Shown here: positions 26,015-34,318 of the stretch, in pieces
How the letters are laid out: every line of letters starts with the position of its first letter
Position numbering within the stretch: the first letter of the stretch is position 1
NCBI RefSeq assembly: GCF_004348345.1
Contig: NZ_SMJZ01000015.1
Location: 1-64,000, forward strand
Length of the DNA: 64,000 bases
Reading direction: 5' to 3'
Source: Nonomuraea longispora
GTDB taxonomy: Bacteria; Actinomycetota; Actinomycetes; Streptosporangiales; Streptosporangiaceae
Notes under the pieces: model-generated
Seen by the model: the letters and a program-made list of their open reading frames with translations, nothing else
Database searches by the model: none
Told to the model about the DNA's origin: nothing
Program-made: the position numbers and the translations under genes

Positions 26015-26791
26015 TCACAGGCCTGCGGCCGACACGCCGCCGTCAATGGTGAACACCGCGCCGGTGGTGTAGGCGGAACGCTCGGAGGCCAGAAAGGCGA
26101 TCAGGTCGGCGACCTCGCGCGGTGAGGCGGCGCGGCCGAGCGGGAACATCGCGGTCAGCTCGCCGTAGCGGTCCTCGTCGCCGAACCGGGCGCGCGCCTG
26201 GGCCTTCATCAGCGTGAGGATGCGTTCGGTGGCGACGGGGCCGGGGTTGACGCCGAGGACGCGGATGCCGTCGGCGAGGCTGCGTCCGCCCAGTGCTTTG
26301 GTGAATGTCATCAGCGCGGCGTTGCCGGTGCTGCCCGCGATGTAGTTGGCGTCGTAGCCTTCGCCTGAGGCGCCGATGTTGTTGACGATCACGCCGTTCC
26401 CGCGGGCCTTCATCCTGGTGTACAGGTGCCGGGTGAGGTTGATGTAGCCGAAGACCTTCAGCTCCCAGCCGTGCCGCCAGGCCTGCTCGTCCACCGCGGC
26501 GAGCGGTCCGCCGGGGATGTCGCCGGCGTTGTTGATGACGATGTCCGGTACGGGCACCGCGGCGGCGAACCGGTCGAGTTCGTCGCTCTGCCGCAGATCC
26601 ACGACATGGACGCCGACGTTCACTCCGTGCTCGGCGCCCAGCCGGGCGGCAAGCTTCTCCAGCTCGGGGCCGCTGCGTGCGGCCAGGTCGAGGTCGCAGC
26701 CCTCCTCGGCGAGCACCTCGGCGATCGCGGTGCCGATGCCGCGCGATGCTCCGGTGACGAGCGCCCGCTTGCCGCTCAGGTGCAGATCCAT
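26015..26791 (-). CDS. Short-chain dehydrogenase/reductase, atypical active site
   Basis: A 258-residue Rossmann-fold enzyme with the cofactor motif VTGASRGIGTAIAEVL (residues 12-27), the NNAG motif near residue 88 and the C-terminal TGAVFTIDGG. Around the catalytic Tyr the sequence is ANYIAGSTGNAAL, so the YxxxK Lys is replaced by Ser. This atypical YIAGS group exists in other bacteria and may still reduce substrates by another route or be structural. The ATG at 26791 is clear. Substrate unknown. Confidence 0.88.
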   Translation of the reverse strand: MDLHLSGKRALVTGASRGIGTAIAEVLAEEGCDLDLAARSGPELEKLAARLGAEHGVNVGVHVVDLRQSDELDRFAAAVPVPDIVINNAGDIPGGPLAAVDEQAWRHGWELKVFGYINLTRHLYTRMKARGNGVIVNNIGASGEGYDANYIAGSTGNAALMTFTKALGGRSLADGIRVLGVNPGPVATERILTLMKAQARARFGDEDRYGELTAMFPLGRAASPREVADLIAFLASERSAYTTGAVFTIDGGVSAAGL

Positions 26792-26921
26792 GTCATCCTC
26801 GTCTGTAGGAACCATTGGTTTCGACAAAGAATTACCGAAACGCCTGGTTCCGTCAAGTGCTGCACTCGGCCGCATGGCATCAGCACGCGAGCCACGCTCG
26901 AGGCGCCGGCCGGGCGCGGCC

Positions 26922-27270
26922 ATGCGCGTAGCCGGCATCCTCGCGGTGGGCGCCGGTACCGCGACACTCGCGCGGGCCGGGGCTGAAGGCGGCTGGCGTG
27001 CGGGGATTCTGTGGGCCGGCTTCGGAGTTCCGTTGCTGCTCGACGGGCTGACGCTCAATGGATGGCTACACAAGCTGTGCATCGCACTGGCATGGACGTC
27101 GCCCGCGGCGATTCTCCTTGGCGGACTCTTCGTCCTGCTGGACCGGCTCCGCTGCGGCGCTGGACGGCCCCGCGAACAAGGTCAACGCCGCATGGAAGGC
27201 TCGCGGCATCGGCGTGATGTTCCTGCTGATCGCGCGGCTGGCTTGTGGGCATGGGGTCATGCGGCCAAGC
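26922..27270 (+). pseudogene. Possible broken small membrane protein gene
   Basis: From ATG 26922 the frame gives a hydrophobic protein (MRVAGILAVGAGTATLARAG, then GILWAGFGVPLLLDGLTLNG and SPAAILLGGLFVLLDRL). After about 27155 it turns to nonsense while the next frame continues plausibly (GPANKVNAAWKARGIGVMFL). A one-base shift would join them. No family is recognised and the coding status is uncertain. Confidence 0.35.
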
Positions 27271-27368
27271 GTGCTCTGCCGAGTCAGGGGCGGCGGCTCC
27301 CCTGGGAAGGCCTGAGATGCGCGATCCCGTGCTCGCTCATCTCAGGGTTCCCGGATGCGGGATCTCGG

Positions 27369-27773
27369 TCAGGCCATGGCGTCGACGACGGGGAGCAGGC
27401 CCCGTTCGGCGAAGACCTTTTCGGCGACGAAGGTGCCGTTCAGGGCGCGGGGCATCCCGCAGTAGACGGCCGAATGCAGGAGCGTTTCAGTGATCTCGGC
27501 TGGCGTGAGACCCACATTCAGGGCCGCGTTGATGTGGATGTGCAGTTCGGTCTCGCAGCCGCCGAGGGCGGTGAGAATGCCGAGAGTGATCAGTTGCCGG
27601 TCTCGAGGGGGGAGGCCGGGACGTGCATACATCTCCCCGAAGACCCAGGCGACCACCTGATGGCTGAGCTCAGGTGAGACATCGGCCAAAGCATCCACGA
27701 TCTTCTGTCCGGCCGCAGGATCGATCTGCTGCAGCACCTTCAAACCGCGCTCGAAGCGTTGTTCGCGATTCAT
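27369..27773 (-). CDS. Carboxymuconolactone decarboxylase-family protein
   Basis: A 134-residue all-helical CMD domain protein: FGEMYARPGLPPRDRQLITLG, GGCETELHIHINAALNVGLT and EITETLLHSAVYCGMPRALNG are characteristic. True CMDs act in protocatechuate breakdown; AhpD-like members are thiol peroxidase partners with a CxxC, which is absent here. So a decarboxylase-like or unknown role is likelier. ATG 27773 follows GGAGGGCAG. It is divergent from a TetR gene whose upstream palindrome could control both. Confidence 0.87.
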   Translation of the reverse strand: MNREQRFERGLKVLQQIDPAAGQKIVDALADVSPELSHQVVAWVFGEMYARPGLPPRDRQLITLGILTALGGCETELHIHINAALNVGLTPAEITETLLHSAVYCGMPRALNGTFVAEKVFAERGLLPVVDAMA

Positions 27774-27874
27774 CTGCCCTCCAGGGCGTGTCGTAAGTCC
27801 CTTGGACAACCGTCATGCCCGAGCCGTGCAGGGGGCGATTGTCGCCAGGTCCGGTCGTTGTCCTCACTTGTCGA

Positions 27875-27885
27875 TACTGACAGTA
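27875..27885. promoter_or_regulatory. Candidate TetR operator
   Basis: TACTG-A-CAGTA is a perfect 11-bp palindrome lying between the divergent carboxymuconolactone decarboxylase gene (start 27773) and tetR gene (start 27939). Confidence 0.45.
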
Positions 27886-27925
27886 CCGAGAAGGTGATGC
27901 CGAAACTATGGGTTCCCTCAAGTGT

Positions 27926-27931
27926 TAGGCT
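27926..27931 (+). promoter_or_regulatory. -10 element for tetR at 27939 (leaderless type)
   Basis: TAGGCT followed by exactly seven bases and then the GTG start; no ribosome binding site is present. Confidence 0.55.
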
Positions 27932-27938
27932 CGTGCCC

Positions 27939-28523
27939 GTGACATCAGAGCCTCGGCCGCGCCCGCACACCGGACGCCGGCGCAATCCCGCCGTCCGGCA
28001 GGCCATCCTCGATCACGCCGCCGACCTCCTGATCGCCCACGACTACTCGGCCGTCTCGATCGATGCGATCGCGCACGCCGCAGGGGTCAGCAAACACACG
28101 ATCTATCGTTGGTGGCCCTCCAAAGGTGCGGTGCTGCTCGAGGCCATGATGGAGCGGGCCAGGCAGCAGACGCCTGGCCTCGGCACCGGCGTGTTCGCCG
28201 ATGACCTGGAAACCTTCCTGGCCGCCACCTTCCGCACCGTCGAGAAGGTGAGCGGGCTGCTGCGCGGCATCATGGCTGAGGCCCAGCGTGATCCGGTGGC
28301 CGCCGAGGGGCTGCGCCAGTTCACCACCGGCCGCAGAGACGAACTGCACGCCCTGCTCTCCCGTGGACTCGCGCAGGGCGAGTTGCGCACGGGTACCGAT
28401 CTGGACCTGCTGGTCGACCAGCTCTTCGGGCTGATGTGGTACCGCCTGCTGATCGGCCACGCCCCTCTGGGCGGCGACGTCGCCGCCCGCCTGGCCCGCT
28501 CACTGATCCATCGCGGGCCTTAA
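27939..28523 (+). CDS. TetR-family transcriptional regulator
   Basis: A 194-residue repressor: HTH at about residues 15-60 (QAILDHAADLLIAHDYSAVS, IAHAAGVSKHTIYRWWPSKGAVL), then the helical ligand-binding domain ending with a TetR_C-type helix pair. GTG 27939 is chosen because it follows a -10 box at the leaderless spacing; a GTG two codons upstream is possible. It is divergent from the CMD-like gene. The stop codon sits in a small GGCCTT/AAGGCC hairpin (28516-28530). Confidence 0.88.
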   Translation: MTSEPRPRPHTGRRRNPAVRQAILDHAADLLIAHDYSAVSIDAIAHAAGVSKHTIYRWWPSKGAVLLEAMMERARQQTPGLGTGVFADDLETFLAATFRTVEKVSGLLRGIMAEAQRDPVAAEGLRQFTTGRRDELHALLSRGLAQGELRTGTDLDLLVDQLFGLMWYRLLIGHAPLGGDVAARLARSLIHRGP

Positions 28524-28634
28524 GAAGGCCACGGATGGTCAACGCGCAAAAAGGAGGCGAACAAGGTTGGGCTCGCGCTGGAAACCCGTCCCTCTTGCCA
28601 CCGGCGGGATGGTGAGTCCCCGGCGCGCCTGAGC

Positions 28635-29291
28635 TCAGCTTGCGTTCGCCGGCTCGGCGGGCCAGTGGTCGCGCATCGCCAGGTCCACCGAGCGCCGGGC
28701 AGCCTCGGGGTCGTCGCCGTACCCGACGAACAGGCACTGCGACATGTCCGCGAAGTGGAGTGGGAGGTGCTCGGCGGGCAGCAGCTCGGCGATGGCGAGG
28801 CTCACCATGCCGTGTCTCATGGTCCACAACTGCACGGCCCACCCGAGCGACCTGATCGGCTCGACCTGGCGGAACCGCCCGGCCTCGACACATCGGCGGA
28901 CCGCGTCGACCAGCCGCTGGAAGGTGTCGTTCCCGGCGTCGGGCCCCTCGTGCCGTTCGAGGAACATCGCCCGATAAAGATGCGGGTTGGCCAGCCCGTT
29001 GGCGAGGTAGGCGGCGCCGCCGGCGGCGAGGCCGGCCACCGGGTCCGTCAGGTCGGCAGTGGCGTCGAGGTGCGCGACGAGCCGGGCGAAGCCTTCTTTG
29101 CGTACCGCGTGCCACACCTCGTCCATGCTGCCGAAGTAGGTGTAGACGGCCATCGTGGAGGTGCCGGCCTCATGGGCCAGGCGCCGGGTGGTCAGGGCTT
29201 TCGGGCCTTCCTCGGCCAGGACGCGTGCGGCGGCCTCGATGAGTCCGGTTCGGACGGCGGGATCGGCAGGCTTGGGGCTCATGGTTGACAT
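28635..29291 (-). CDS. TetR-family transcriptional regulator, divergent from the carotenoid oxygenase
   Basis: A 218-residue repressor: HTH about residues 15-62 (IEAAARVLAEEGPKALTTRR, AHEAGTSTMAVYTYFGSMDEV) and a TetR_C domain (WG/MFLERHEGPDAG region). Starts at ATG 29291 or three codons later at 29282. The intergenic region to the carotenoid oxygenase carries a double AACANTGTT operator, so it very likely regulates both divergent genes, perhaps in response to an apocarotenoid or the substrate. Confidence 0.88.
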   Translation of the reverse strand: MSTMSPKPADPAVRTGLIEAAARVLAEEGPKALTTRRLAHEAGTSTMAVYTYFGSMDEVWHAVRKEGFARLVAHLDATADLTDPVAGLAAGGAAYLANGLANPHLYRAMFLERHEGPDAGNDTFQRLVDAVRRCVEAGRFRQVEPIRSLGWAVQLWTMRHGMVSLAIAELLPAEHLPLHFADMSQCLFVGYGDDPEAARRSVDLAMRDHWPAEPANAS

Positions 29292-29297
29292 TATGCC

Positions 29298-29323
29298 ATA
29301 ACATTGTTACACAACATTGTTAT
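29298..29323. promoter_or_regulatory. Double-dyad operator AACANTGTT x2
   Basis: Two copies of AACATTGTT (29301-29309 region and 29313-29321), each an imperfect dyad, are nested in a 26-bp inverted repeat with outer arms ATAACA/TGTTAT and a four-base centre. It abuts the tetR start at 29291 and lies 56 bases before the oxygenase start. Confidence 0.7.
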
Positions 29324-29378
29324 GCAAACTGAATCGATCGGCGCGCCCCGCGCGGGCCGAACGCCTGAGAGGACGAGC

Positions 29379-30737
29379 ATGCCTCCCACGAACGCCTCGG
29401 CCCCGGTCACCGAGGAGGTGACCGCGTACGATCTCCCGGTCAGCGGCACCCTTCCCCCCGAGCTGAACGGACGTTATCTGCGCAACGGGCCGAACGCGCT
29501 GGGACTCGACGATCCCGGCGCAAGCTCCCTGTTCCTCGGCACCGGGATGGTGCACGGAGTTCGTCTGCGGGACGGGCGAGCCGAGTGGTACCGCAACCGC
29601 TGGGTGCGCTCGGCCATGGTGGCTCAGGCGCTCGGCGAGCAGCCGCGGCCGGGGCCGGTCTTCGAGGGGATGGACTTCGCGTCCAACACCCATGTGATCG
29701 GCCACGCCGGCCGGACGTTGGCGCTGGTGGAGTCGGGGCCCCGGCCGTACGAGCTCAGCGACGATCTGGAGACGGTCGGCCCCTTCGACTTCGGCGGCAC
29801 GCTGCCGGCGGGCTACGCGGCGCACACCAAGCTCGACCCGCGCACGGGAGAACTCCACGCGATCACCTACCGCTGGGGGCGGCCTGACGCGGTCGAGCAC
29901 ATCGTCGTCGGTGCGGACGCTCTGGTGTCCTCGGCGCGAGAGGTGCCGGTGACCGGCGGGCCGATGATGCACGACTTCGCGCTCACCGGAAAGTACGTGA
30001 TCCTCTACGACCTGCCGGTCATCGCGAGCACGGATGCCGCGGGCGGGTCGACGGTCCCCTACGCCTGGGACGATACGCACGGGGCGCGCCTCGGGCTGCT
30101 GCCACGCGACGGCTCCGGGGTGCGCTGGCTGGACATCGAGCCCTGCTGGATCTACCACACCCTCAACGCCTACGACGACGGCGACCGCGTCGTGATCGAC
30201 GTGATCCGCTATCCCCAGGCGTTCGACATGGCCAAATTCGAGGGGACCGGCACTCCCACACTCCACCGGTTCACCGTGGACCTCACCGGCGGCAAGGTCG
30301 CCGAACAGCGACTGCACGACCGTGCCCAGGAGTTCCCGCGGGTGGACGAGCGCGTGGTGAGCGCGCCGCATCGCTACGGATACACCGCCGTGAGCACGAC
30401 CGTGCCCGCCGGCGTCGAGGACCTGCAGGACCTGGACGACGACGCCTTCGGCAGCGTGCTGCTCAAGCACGATCTCGTGCGCGGCACCGTGGAGACGCAC
30501 GGGTTCGGCCGTGACGCCGCGGTCGGCGAGGCGGTGTTCGTGCCGTCGTCCGCCGGCGCGGCCGAGGACGACGGGTACGTGATGGCCTTCGTGCACGATC
30601 CGGACCGGGGCGCCAGCGACCTGGTGATCCTGGCCGCCCAGGACTTCACCGGCGCCCCGATCGCCACCGTCCACCTTCCGGTACGGGTGCCGCTGGGCTT
30701 CCACGGAAGCTGGATCCCCAGTGGGGACCTGTCGTGA
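29379..30737 (+). CDS. Carotenoid cleavage dioxygenase (RPE65/CCD family)
   Basis: A 452-residue non-heme iron enzyme that splits a C=C bond in carotenoids, apocarotenoids or stilbenes. The four Fe(II)-binding His are visible in AAHTKLDP, MMHDFALT, YHTLNAY and the C-terminal FHGSW, and the N-terminal NGRYLRNGPNA motif is typical. ATG 29379 is chosen for the upstream GAGAGGACG; earlier ATGs lie inside the operator. The next gene starts inside its stop (GTGA), so a DUF3159 membrane protein is made with it. No phytoene synthase or other carotenoid gene is nearby, so substrate supply is elsewhere. Confidence 0.93.
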   Translation: MPPTNASAPVTEEVTAYDLPVSGTLPPELNGRYLRNGPNALGLDDPGASSLFLGTGMVHGVRLRDGRAEWYRNRWVRSAMVAQALGEQPRPGPVFEGMDFASNTHVIGHAGRTLALVESGPRPYELSDDLETVGPFDFGGTLPAGYAAHTKLDPRTGELHAITYRWGRPDAVEHIVVGADALVSSAREVPVTGGPMMHDFALTGKYVILYDLPVIASTDAAGGSTVPYAWDDTHGARLGLLPRDGSGVRWLDIEPCWIYHTLNAYDDGDRVVIDVIRYPQAFDMAKFEGTGTPTLHRFTVDLTGGKVAEQRLHDRAQEFPRVDERVVSAPHRYGYTAVSTTVPAGVEDLQDLDDDAFGSVLLKHDLVRGTVETHGFGRDAAVGEAVFVPSSAGAAEDDGYVMAFVHDPDRGASDLVILAAQDFTGAPIATVHLPVRVPLGFHGSWIPSGDLS

Positions 30738-31381
30738 CCGGACCCCCTCCCACCGAGCAAGGGCAACGCAGGGTGCCCACGGCGTGGGAGCAGACAGGTG
30801 GTCTGGCCGGGCTGTTCTACTCCTCCTTCCCGGTCATGGTGTTCGTCGCCGGCAACGCGATGTTCGGACTGCAGGCAGGCATCTGGAGCGCGGTGGGCAC
30901 CGCGATCGCGTTCATCGTGCTGCGGGTGATCCGCAAGCAACCGCTGCGGCCTGCCGTGTCCGGTTTCATCGGCATCGCCATCGCCTCGTTCATCGCCTAC
31001 CGCTCCGGTTCTGCGAGCGGGTTCTTCCTGTTCGGCATCTGGTTGAGCCTGGCCTGCTTCGCCGTGCTGGTGTTGTCGATGCTGGTTCGCAGGCCGCTGG
31101 CCGGAGTGGCCTGGAGCGTGCTGAACCGGGTGCCGATGGAGTGGACGAAGGACAGGCCGTCCCGCTTCGGCTACGACGTGGCCACGGCAGCGCTGGCCGC
31201 GGTGTTCGCCGCGAGGTACGTAGTGCAGCGCTGGCTGTATGAGGAGGACTACACCGGCTGGCTGGCGCTCGCGAAGATCACCATGGGCTATCCGCTGCTG
31301 GCCCTCGCCCTGGTCACCACGGTGTGGGCGGTACGCCGTTCCGAACGCCGCCTCAAGCGCTTCAAGGAGACGGCCGAGTAG
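30734..31381 (+). CDS. DUF3159 family membrane protein
   Basis: A 215-residue integral membrane protein with about six helices (GLAGLFYSSFPVMVFVAGNA, GIWSAVGTAIAFIVLRVI and so on) and a basic C-terminus, matching the actinobacterial DUF3159 family of unknown function. The GTG overlaps the oxygenase stop by four bases. Translational coupling to a carotenoid oxygenase suggests it handles the lipid-soluble substrate or product at the membrane, but this is inference. Confidence 0.85.
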   Translation: MTGPPPTEQGQRRVPTAWEQTGGLAGLFYSSFPVMVFVAGNAMFGLQAGIWSAVGTAIAFIVLRVIRKQPLRPAVSGFIGIAIASFIAYRSGSASGFFLFGIWLSLACFAVLVLSMLVRRPLAGVAWSVLNRVPMEWTKDRPSRFGYDVATAALAAVFAARYVVQRWLYEEDYTGWLALAKITMGYPLLALALVTTVWAVRRSERRLKRFKETAE

Positions 31382-31866
31382 GGCTGTCAGACCGCCTGGC
31401 GACGGCGCGGTTGGCGTCCGGGTCCAGCGGGAACACGCGGTGTAAGGCTGTTCGCATCGTCCAGTTCGGCCAGGCCCTGGTGACGATGACGTCATGTGCT
31501 CGCGCCCGGTCAACCCCTTGGGAAGCCGGATTCCCTGTGGCGCGTGTTGATCGAAGATGCCCGGCACGGTGCTGAACGCGACGTCCATCGGCAGGACGGT
31601 GGCCAAGCCGGAGATCGGCGTCACGGAGCGACTCGTGGTACGGCGCCGGTCTGTGGGTCCGCCAGGTGACCGGGCACCTCAACACCCGGTACAGCGGAGG
31701 GTTGCCGGTCACTACGCCTACACCCCCGGCTCCAGAAGCGGCTTCGCCTACGCCGCCCGCAACAGGCACCAGGAGAGCGGGTCGCTGGAGTGCGTGCTGT
31801 TCTGGCGCGCAACCTTGCATGCGAGGACATGGCGATGGTGACCGACTTTGAGGTGATCTAGCCGGA
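31382..31866. other. 485-base intergenic region without a recognisable gene
   Basis: Lies between the 3' ends of the DUF3159 gene and a tetR gene. Open frames on both strands lack family resemblance, start sites and consistent codon use. It may be decayed coding DNA. I see no hairpin with a T-run. Confidence 0.5.
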
Positions 31867-32460
31867 TTACCCGGTGAGGCCGTCGAGTCTGGCGAAGAAC
31901 TCCTCGACCAGTTCCGGCAGACTCGCGGGATCGTCGGCGGTCTGCATGGCCGTGTAGAGGCAGGCCAGTGACACCTGCGTGGCCAGGGTCGCGGCCATGG
32001 GCGTTGCGCCGTGCTCCGTCAGCGCGTCGACTATCAAGGTGGCCTCCTGCTGCTGCTTCAGCAGCAGTCGCGCCATCAGTTCGGGATGGCGGCGCAGCAG
32101 CCGGGCGTGCACCGCGGATCGCGCCGGCGTGGCCGTCCACCCGGTCAGGCCTTCCCGCGTGGCCGCCCTGATCGCGCCGAGCGCGTCGGCCAGTGAGTCG
32201 CCGATTGGCGCGCGCCGTTCGGCCTCGCGCCGCAGGGTGCCGATCAGGGCCGCGATGGTCCGCTCGTCGTCGGCGAACACGACCTCCTGCTTATCGCCGA
32301 AGTAGCGGAAGAACGTGGTGCGCCCGACCTCGGCCCGTTCTGCGATCTGGGTCACCGTGACGTCGTCGAACCCGCGTTCGCCGAACAGCTCGTAGGCGGC
32401 CGTGACGATGGCGTTGCGCACCTTCTGCCGCTTGCGTTCCTGGAGTGATTCGGCCGGCAT
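31867..32460 (-). CDS. TetR-family regulator of the molybdo-oxidoreductase locus
   Basis: A 197-residue repressor: HTH about residues 10-58 (VTAAYELFGERGFDDVTVTQ, AERAEVGRTTFFRYFGDKQEV) and a helical ligand domain. TAGACT lies six bases before the ATG at 32460, so the mRNA is probably leaderless. The 33-bp two-tier palindrome at 32487-32519 covers the region just above this -10 and lies between it and the aldehyde-oxidoreductase-like operon, so autorepression and control of that operon are likely. Confidence 0.88.
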   Translation of the reverse strand: MPAESLQERKRQKVRNAIVTAAYELFGERGFDDVTVTQIAERAEVGRTTFFRYFGDKQEVVFADDERTIAALIGTLRREAERRAPIGDSLADALGAIRAATREGLTGWTATPARSAVHARLLRRHPELMARLLLKQQQEATLIVDALTEHGATPMAATLATQVSLACLYTAMQTADDPASLPELVEEFFARLDGLTG

Positions 32461-32466
32461 GCGTTC

Positions 32467-32472
32467 AGTCTA
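32467..32472 (-). promoter_or_regulatory. -10 element for tetR at 32460 (leaderless type)
   Basis: On the minus strand TAGACT is followed by six bases and the ATG. The palindrome starting at 32487 covers the expected -35 zone. Confidence 0.55.
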
Positions 32473-32486
32473 TCCCGATGGAACTT

Positions 32487-32519
32487 GATACGTTATGGTA
32501 CTCAGTACCTATTGGTATC
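32487..32519. promoter_or_regulatory. Two-tier palindromic operator
   Basis: Inner arms GGTACT/AGTACC around one C (32497-32509) and outer arms GATAC/GTATC (32487-32491, 32515-32519) share one centre. Such nested dyads suit cooperative binding of two TetR dimers. Confidence 0.7.
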
Positions 32520-32743
32520 GAGTTCGGGAGGAGATGTGCTCAGGATCGGCTTGCTGGACGCCGCCGCCATCGCGCCCGCCGCGGCGGTCCGGCGGGTCCG
32601 GGTTTCGCTGCGTGTGCCGCTGCCGCGCTTGTCCGATATCCGGTACTCCTACCGGCTTCGGGCCTTCCACGCGGCGGTCACTAGGGGCGCCCCAGTGCTC
32701 ACCGGTGCCCAGGACGCCGCCCAGAGGAAATGGAGACTGATAC

Positions 32744-33346
32744 ATGGAAGAGCAGTCACGCGACGACGAGGTGTCGCGCCGCGGATTCCTGCTGACCTCG
32801 GCCGCAGCGGCGGGGCTCACCGCCATCGCGGAGCACCCGCGGCCGGCTGTGGCCGCCACCGCCGCGGGCGCCGCGGGCGCCGCGGTCGTGGAGGTCGCGC
32901 TGAAGGTGAACGGAAAGGCGCGCACACTCAGCCTCGACCCGCGCGTCACACTGCTGGACGCGTTGCGCGAGCGACTGGACCTCACCGGCACCAAGAAGGG
33001 CTGCGACCGCGGCCAGTGCGGCGCGTGCACCGTGCACGTGGACGGTCGCCGGGTGCTGTCGTGTCTCACGCTCGCGGCCGGCGTCAGCGGCAAGGCCGTG
33101 ATCACCATCGAAGGACTGGCCGACGGGGACCGGCTGCATCCGGTCCAGCGGGCGTTCGTGGAGTGCGACGGATTGCAGTGCGGGTTCTGCACGCCGGGGC
33201 AGGTCATGTCCGCCGTCGCGCTGATCGAGGAGGGGTACGCGGGATCGGAGGCCGAGATCCGGGAGCACATGTCGGGAAACATCTGTCGTTGTGGCGCGTA
33301 CCAGCAGATCGTGCAAGCGGTGCGGATGGCCAAGGAGGGGGCGTGA
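32744..33346 (+). CDS. Tat-exported 2Fe-2S subunit of a PaoABC-type aldehyde oxidoreductase
   Basis: A 200-residue iron-sulfur subunit. The N-terminus has a twin-Arg signal (SRRGFLLTSAAAAGL, residues 11-25), so the complex is exported folded. The plant-type ferredoxin domain has GCDRGQCGACTVHVDGRRVLSC; the helical second domain has QCGFCTPGQ and NICRCGAY, giving two [2Fe-2S] clusters. The layout equals E. coli PaoA (YagT). GGAGA lies before the ATG. The three subunit genes follow each other with one-base overlap and one-base gap. Confidence 0.93.
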   Translation: MEEQSRDDEVSRRGFLLTSAAAAGLTAIAEHPRPAVAATAAGAAGAAVVEVALKVNGKARTLSLDPRVTLLDALRERLDLTGTKKGCDRGQCGACTVHVDGRRVLSCLTLAAGVSGKAVITIEGLADGDRLHPVQRAFVECDGLQCGFCTPGQVMSAVALIEEGYAGSEAEIREHMSGNICRCGAYQQIVQAVRMAKEGA

Positions 33347-34317
33347 TGCGACCTTACACGTTCGCCGCCGCGCGCAGCGTGGGCGAGGCGTTGGAGCAGG
33401 CACGCGACGGATCCGCCTATCTGGCGGGCGGGACGACGCTGGTCGACCTCATGAAGCTGGAGGTCATCAGCCCCGCGCACGTCGTGGACATCACGGCCGT
33501 GCCGCTGCGCGGCATCAGGGCCGGCGCCAAGGGCCTGTCCATCGGGGCCATGGAGCGCATGGCCGACGTGGCCGGGCACGACCTGGTCGCGGGCCCGTAC
33601 CCGATGCTGGCCGAGGCGCTGCGGCAGAGCGCCTCACCGCAGATCAGGAACATGGCCACCATCGGCGGCAACCTGCTGCAGCGCACCCGCTGCGGGTATT
33701 TCCGCGATCCGGCCACCCCGTGCAACAAGCGCTCGCCCGGCTCGGGTTGCTCGGCCGTCGACGGTCACAACCGCTCACATGCCGTCCTGGGCACCAGCGA
33801 CGCCTGCGTCGCCACCCACCCCAGCGATCTGGCCGTCGCGCTCATCGCGCTCGACGCCCGTCTGTCGCTGCGCGGCGCCGGCGGTGAGCGCTCGCTGCGG
33901 CTGGCCGACTTCTACCGGCTGCCGGGCAGCACACCGCATCAGGAGAACGAGTTACGGCCGGGTGAGCTGATCACCGGCGTTGCCGTGCCCGCGCTGCCGT
34001 GGGCGCGCAGGTCCACGTACGTGAAGGTGCGCGACCGGCAGTCGTATGACTTCGCGCTCTGCTCCGCGGCCGTCGCGGTGAACGTGAGGGGTGGCGTGAT
34101 CGGCGAGGCCCGCGTCGCGGCCGGCGGCGTGGGCACCAGGCCATGGCGGCTGCCCGCCGTCGAGCAGGCGCTGAAGGGCAAGCCGATGCGACTGGAGACG
34201 TTCCAGGCGGCGGTGGAGCACGCCGCCGACGGCTCGCGCCTGCTGTCCCGCAACGCCTTCAAACCGGCGCTGCTGCGCCGCACCATCGTCCGCGCACTCG
34301 TCCACCTGGCAGGCTGA
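33346..34317 (+). CDS. FAD-binding subunit of the molybdo-oxidoreductase, with 4Fe-4S insert
   Basis: A 323-residue CoxM/PaoB-type subunit. FAD-binding motifs AGGTTLVDLMKLEV (about residue 26) and MATIGGNLLQRT (about residue 104) are present. Between them and the C-terminal domain, RCGYFRDPATPCNKRSPGSGC and later DACVATHPSD give four Cys positioned like the extra [4Fe-4S] site of E. coli PaoB. The ATG overlaps the preceding stop (TGATG). It passes electrons from the Moco subunit via the clusters to an acceptor. Confidence 0.92.
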   Translation: MRPYTFAAARSVGEALEQARDGSAYLAGGTTLVDLMKLEVISPAHVVDITAVPLRGIRAGAKGLSIGAMERMADVAGHDLVAGPYPMLAEALRQSASPQIRNMATIGGNLLQRTRCGYFRDPATPCNKRSPGSGCSAVDGHNRSHAVLGTSDACVATHPSDLAVALIALDARLSLRGAGGERSLRLADFYRLPGSTPHQENELRPGELITGVAVPALPWARRSTYVKVRDRQSYDFALCSAAVAVNVRGGVIGEARVAAGGVGTRPWRLPAVEQALKGKPMRLETFQAAVEHAADGSRLLSRNAFKPALLRRTIVRALVHLAG

Positions 34318-34318
34318 T

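Noticed and set aside
30374-31624. 416-residue minus-strand frame opposite the oxygenase and DUF3159 genes
   Set aside because: It is His/Gln/Arg-rich antisense of two well-supported genes.
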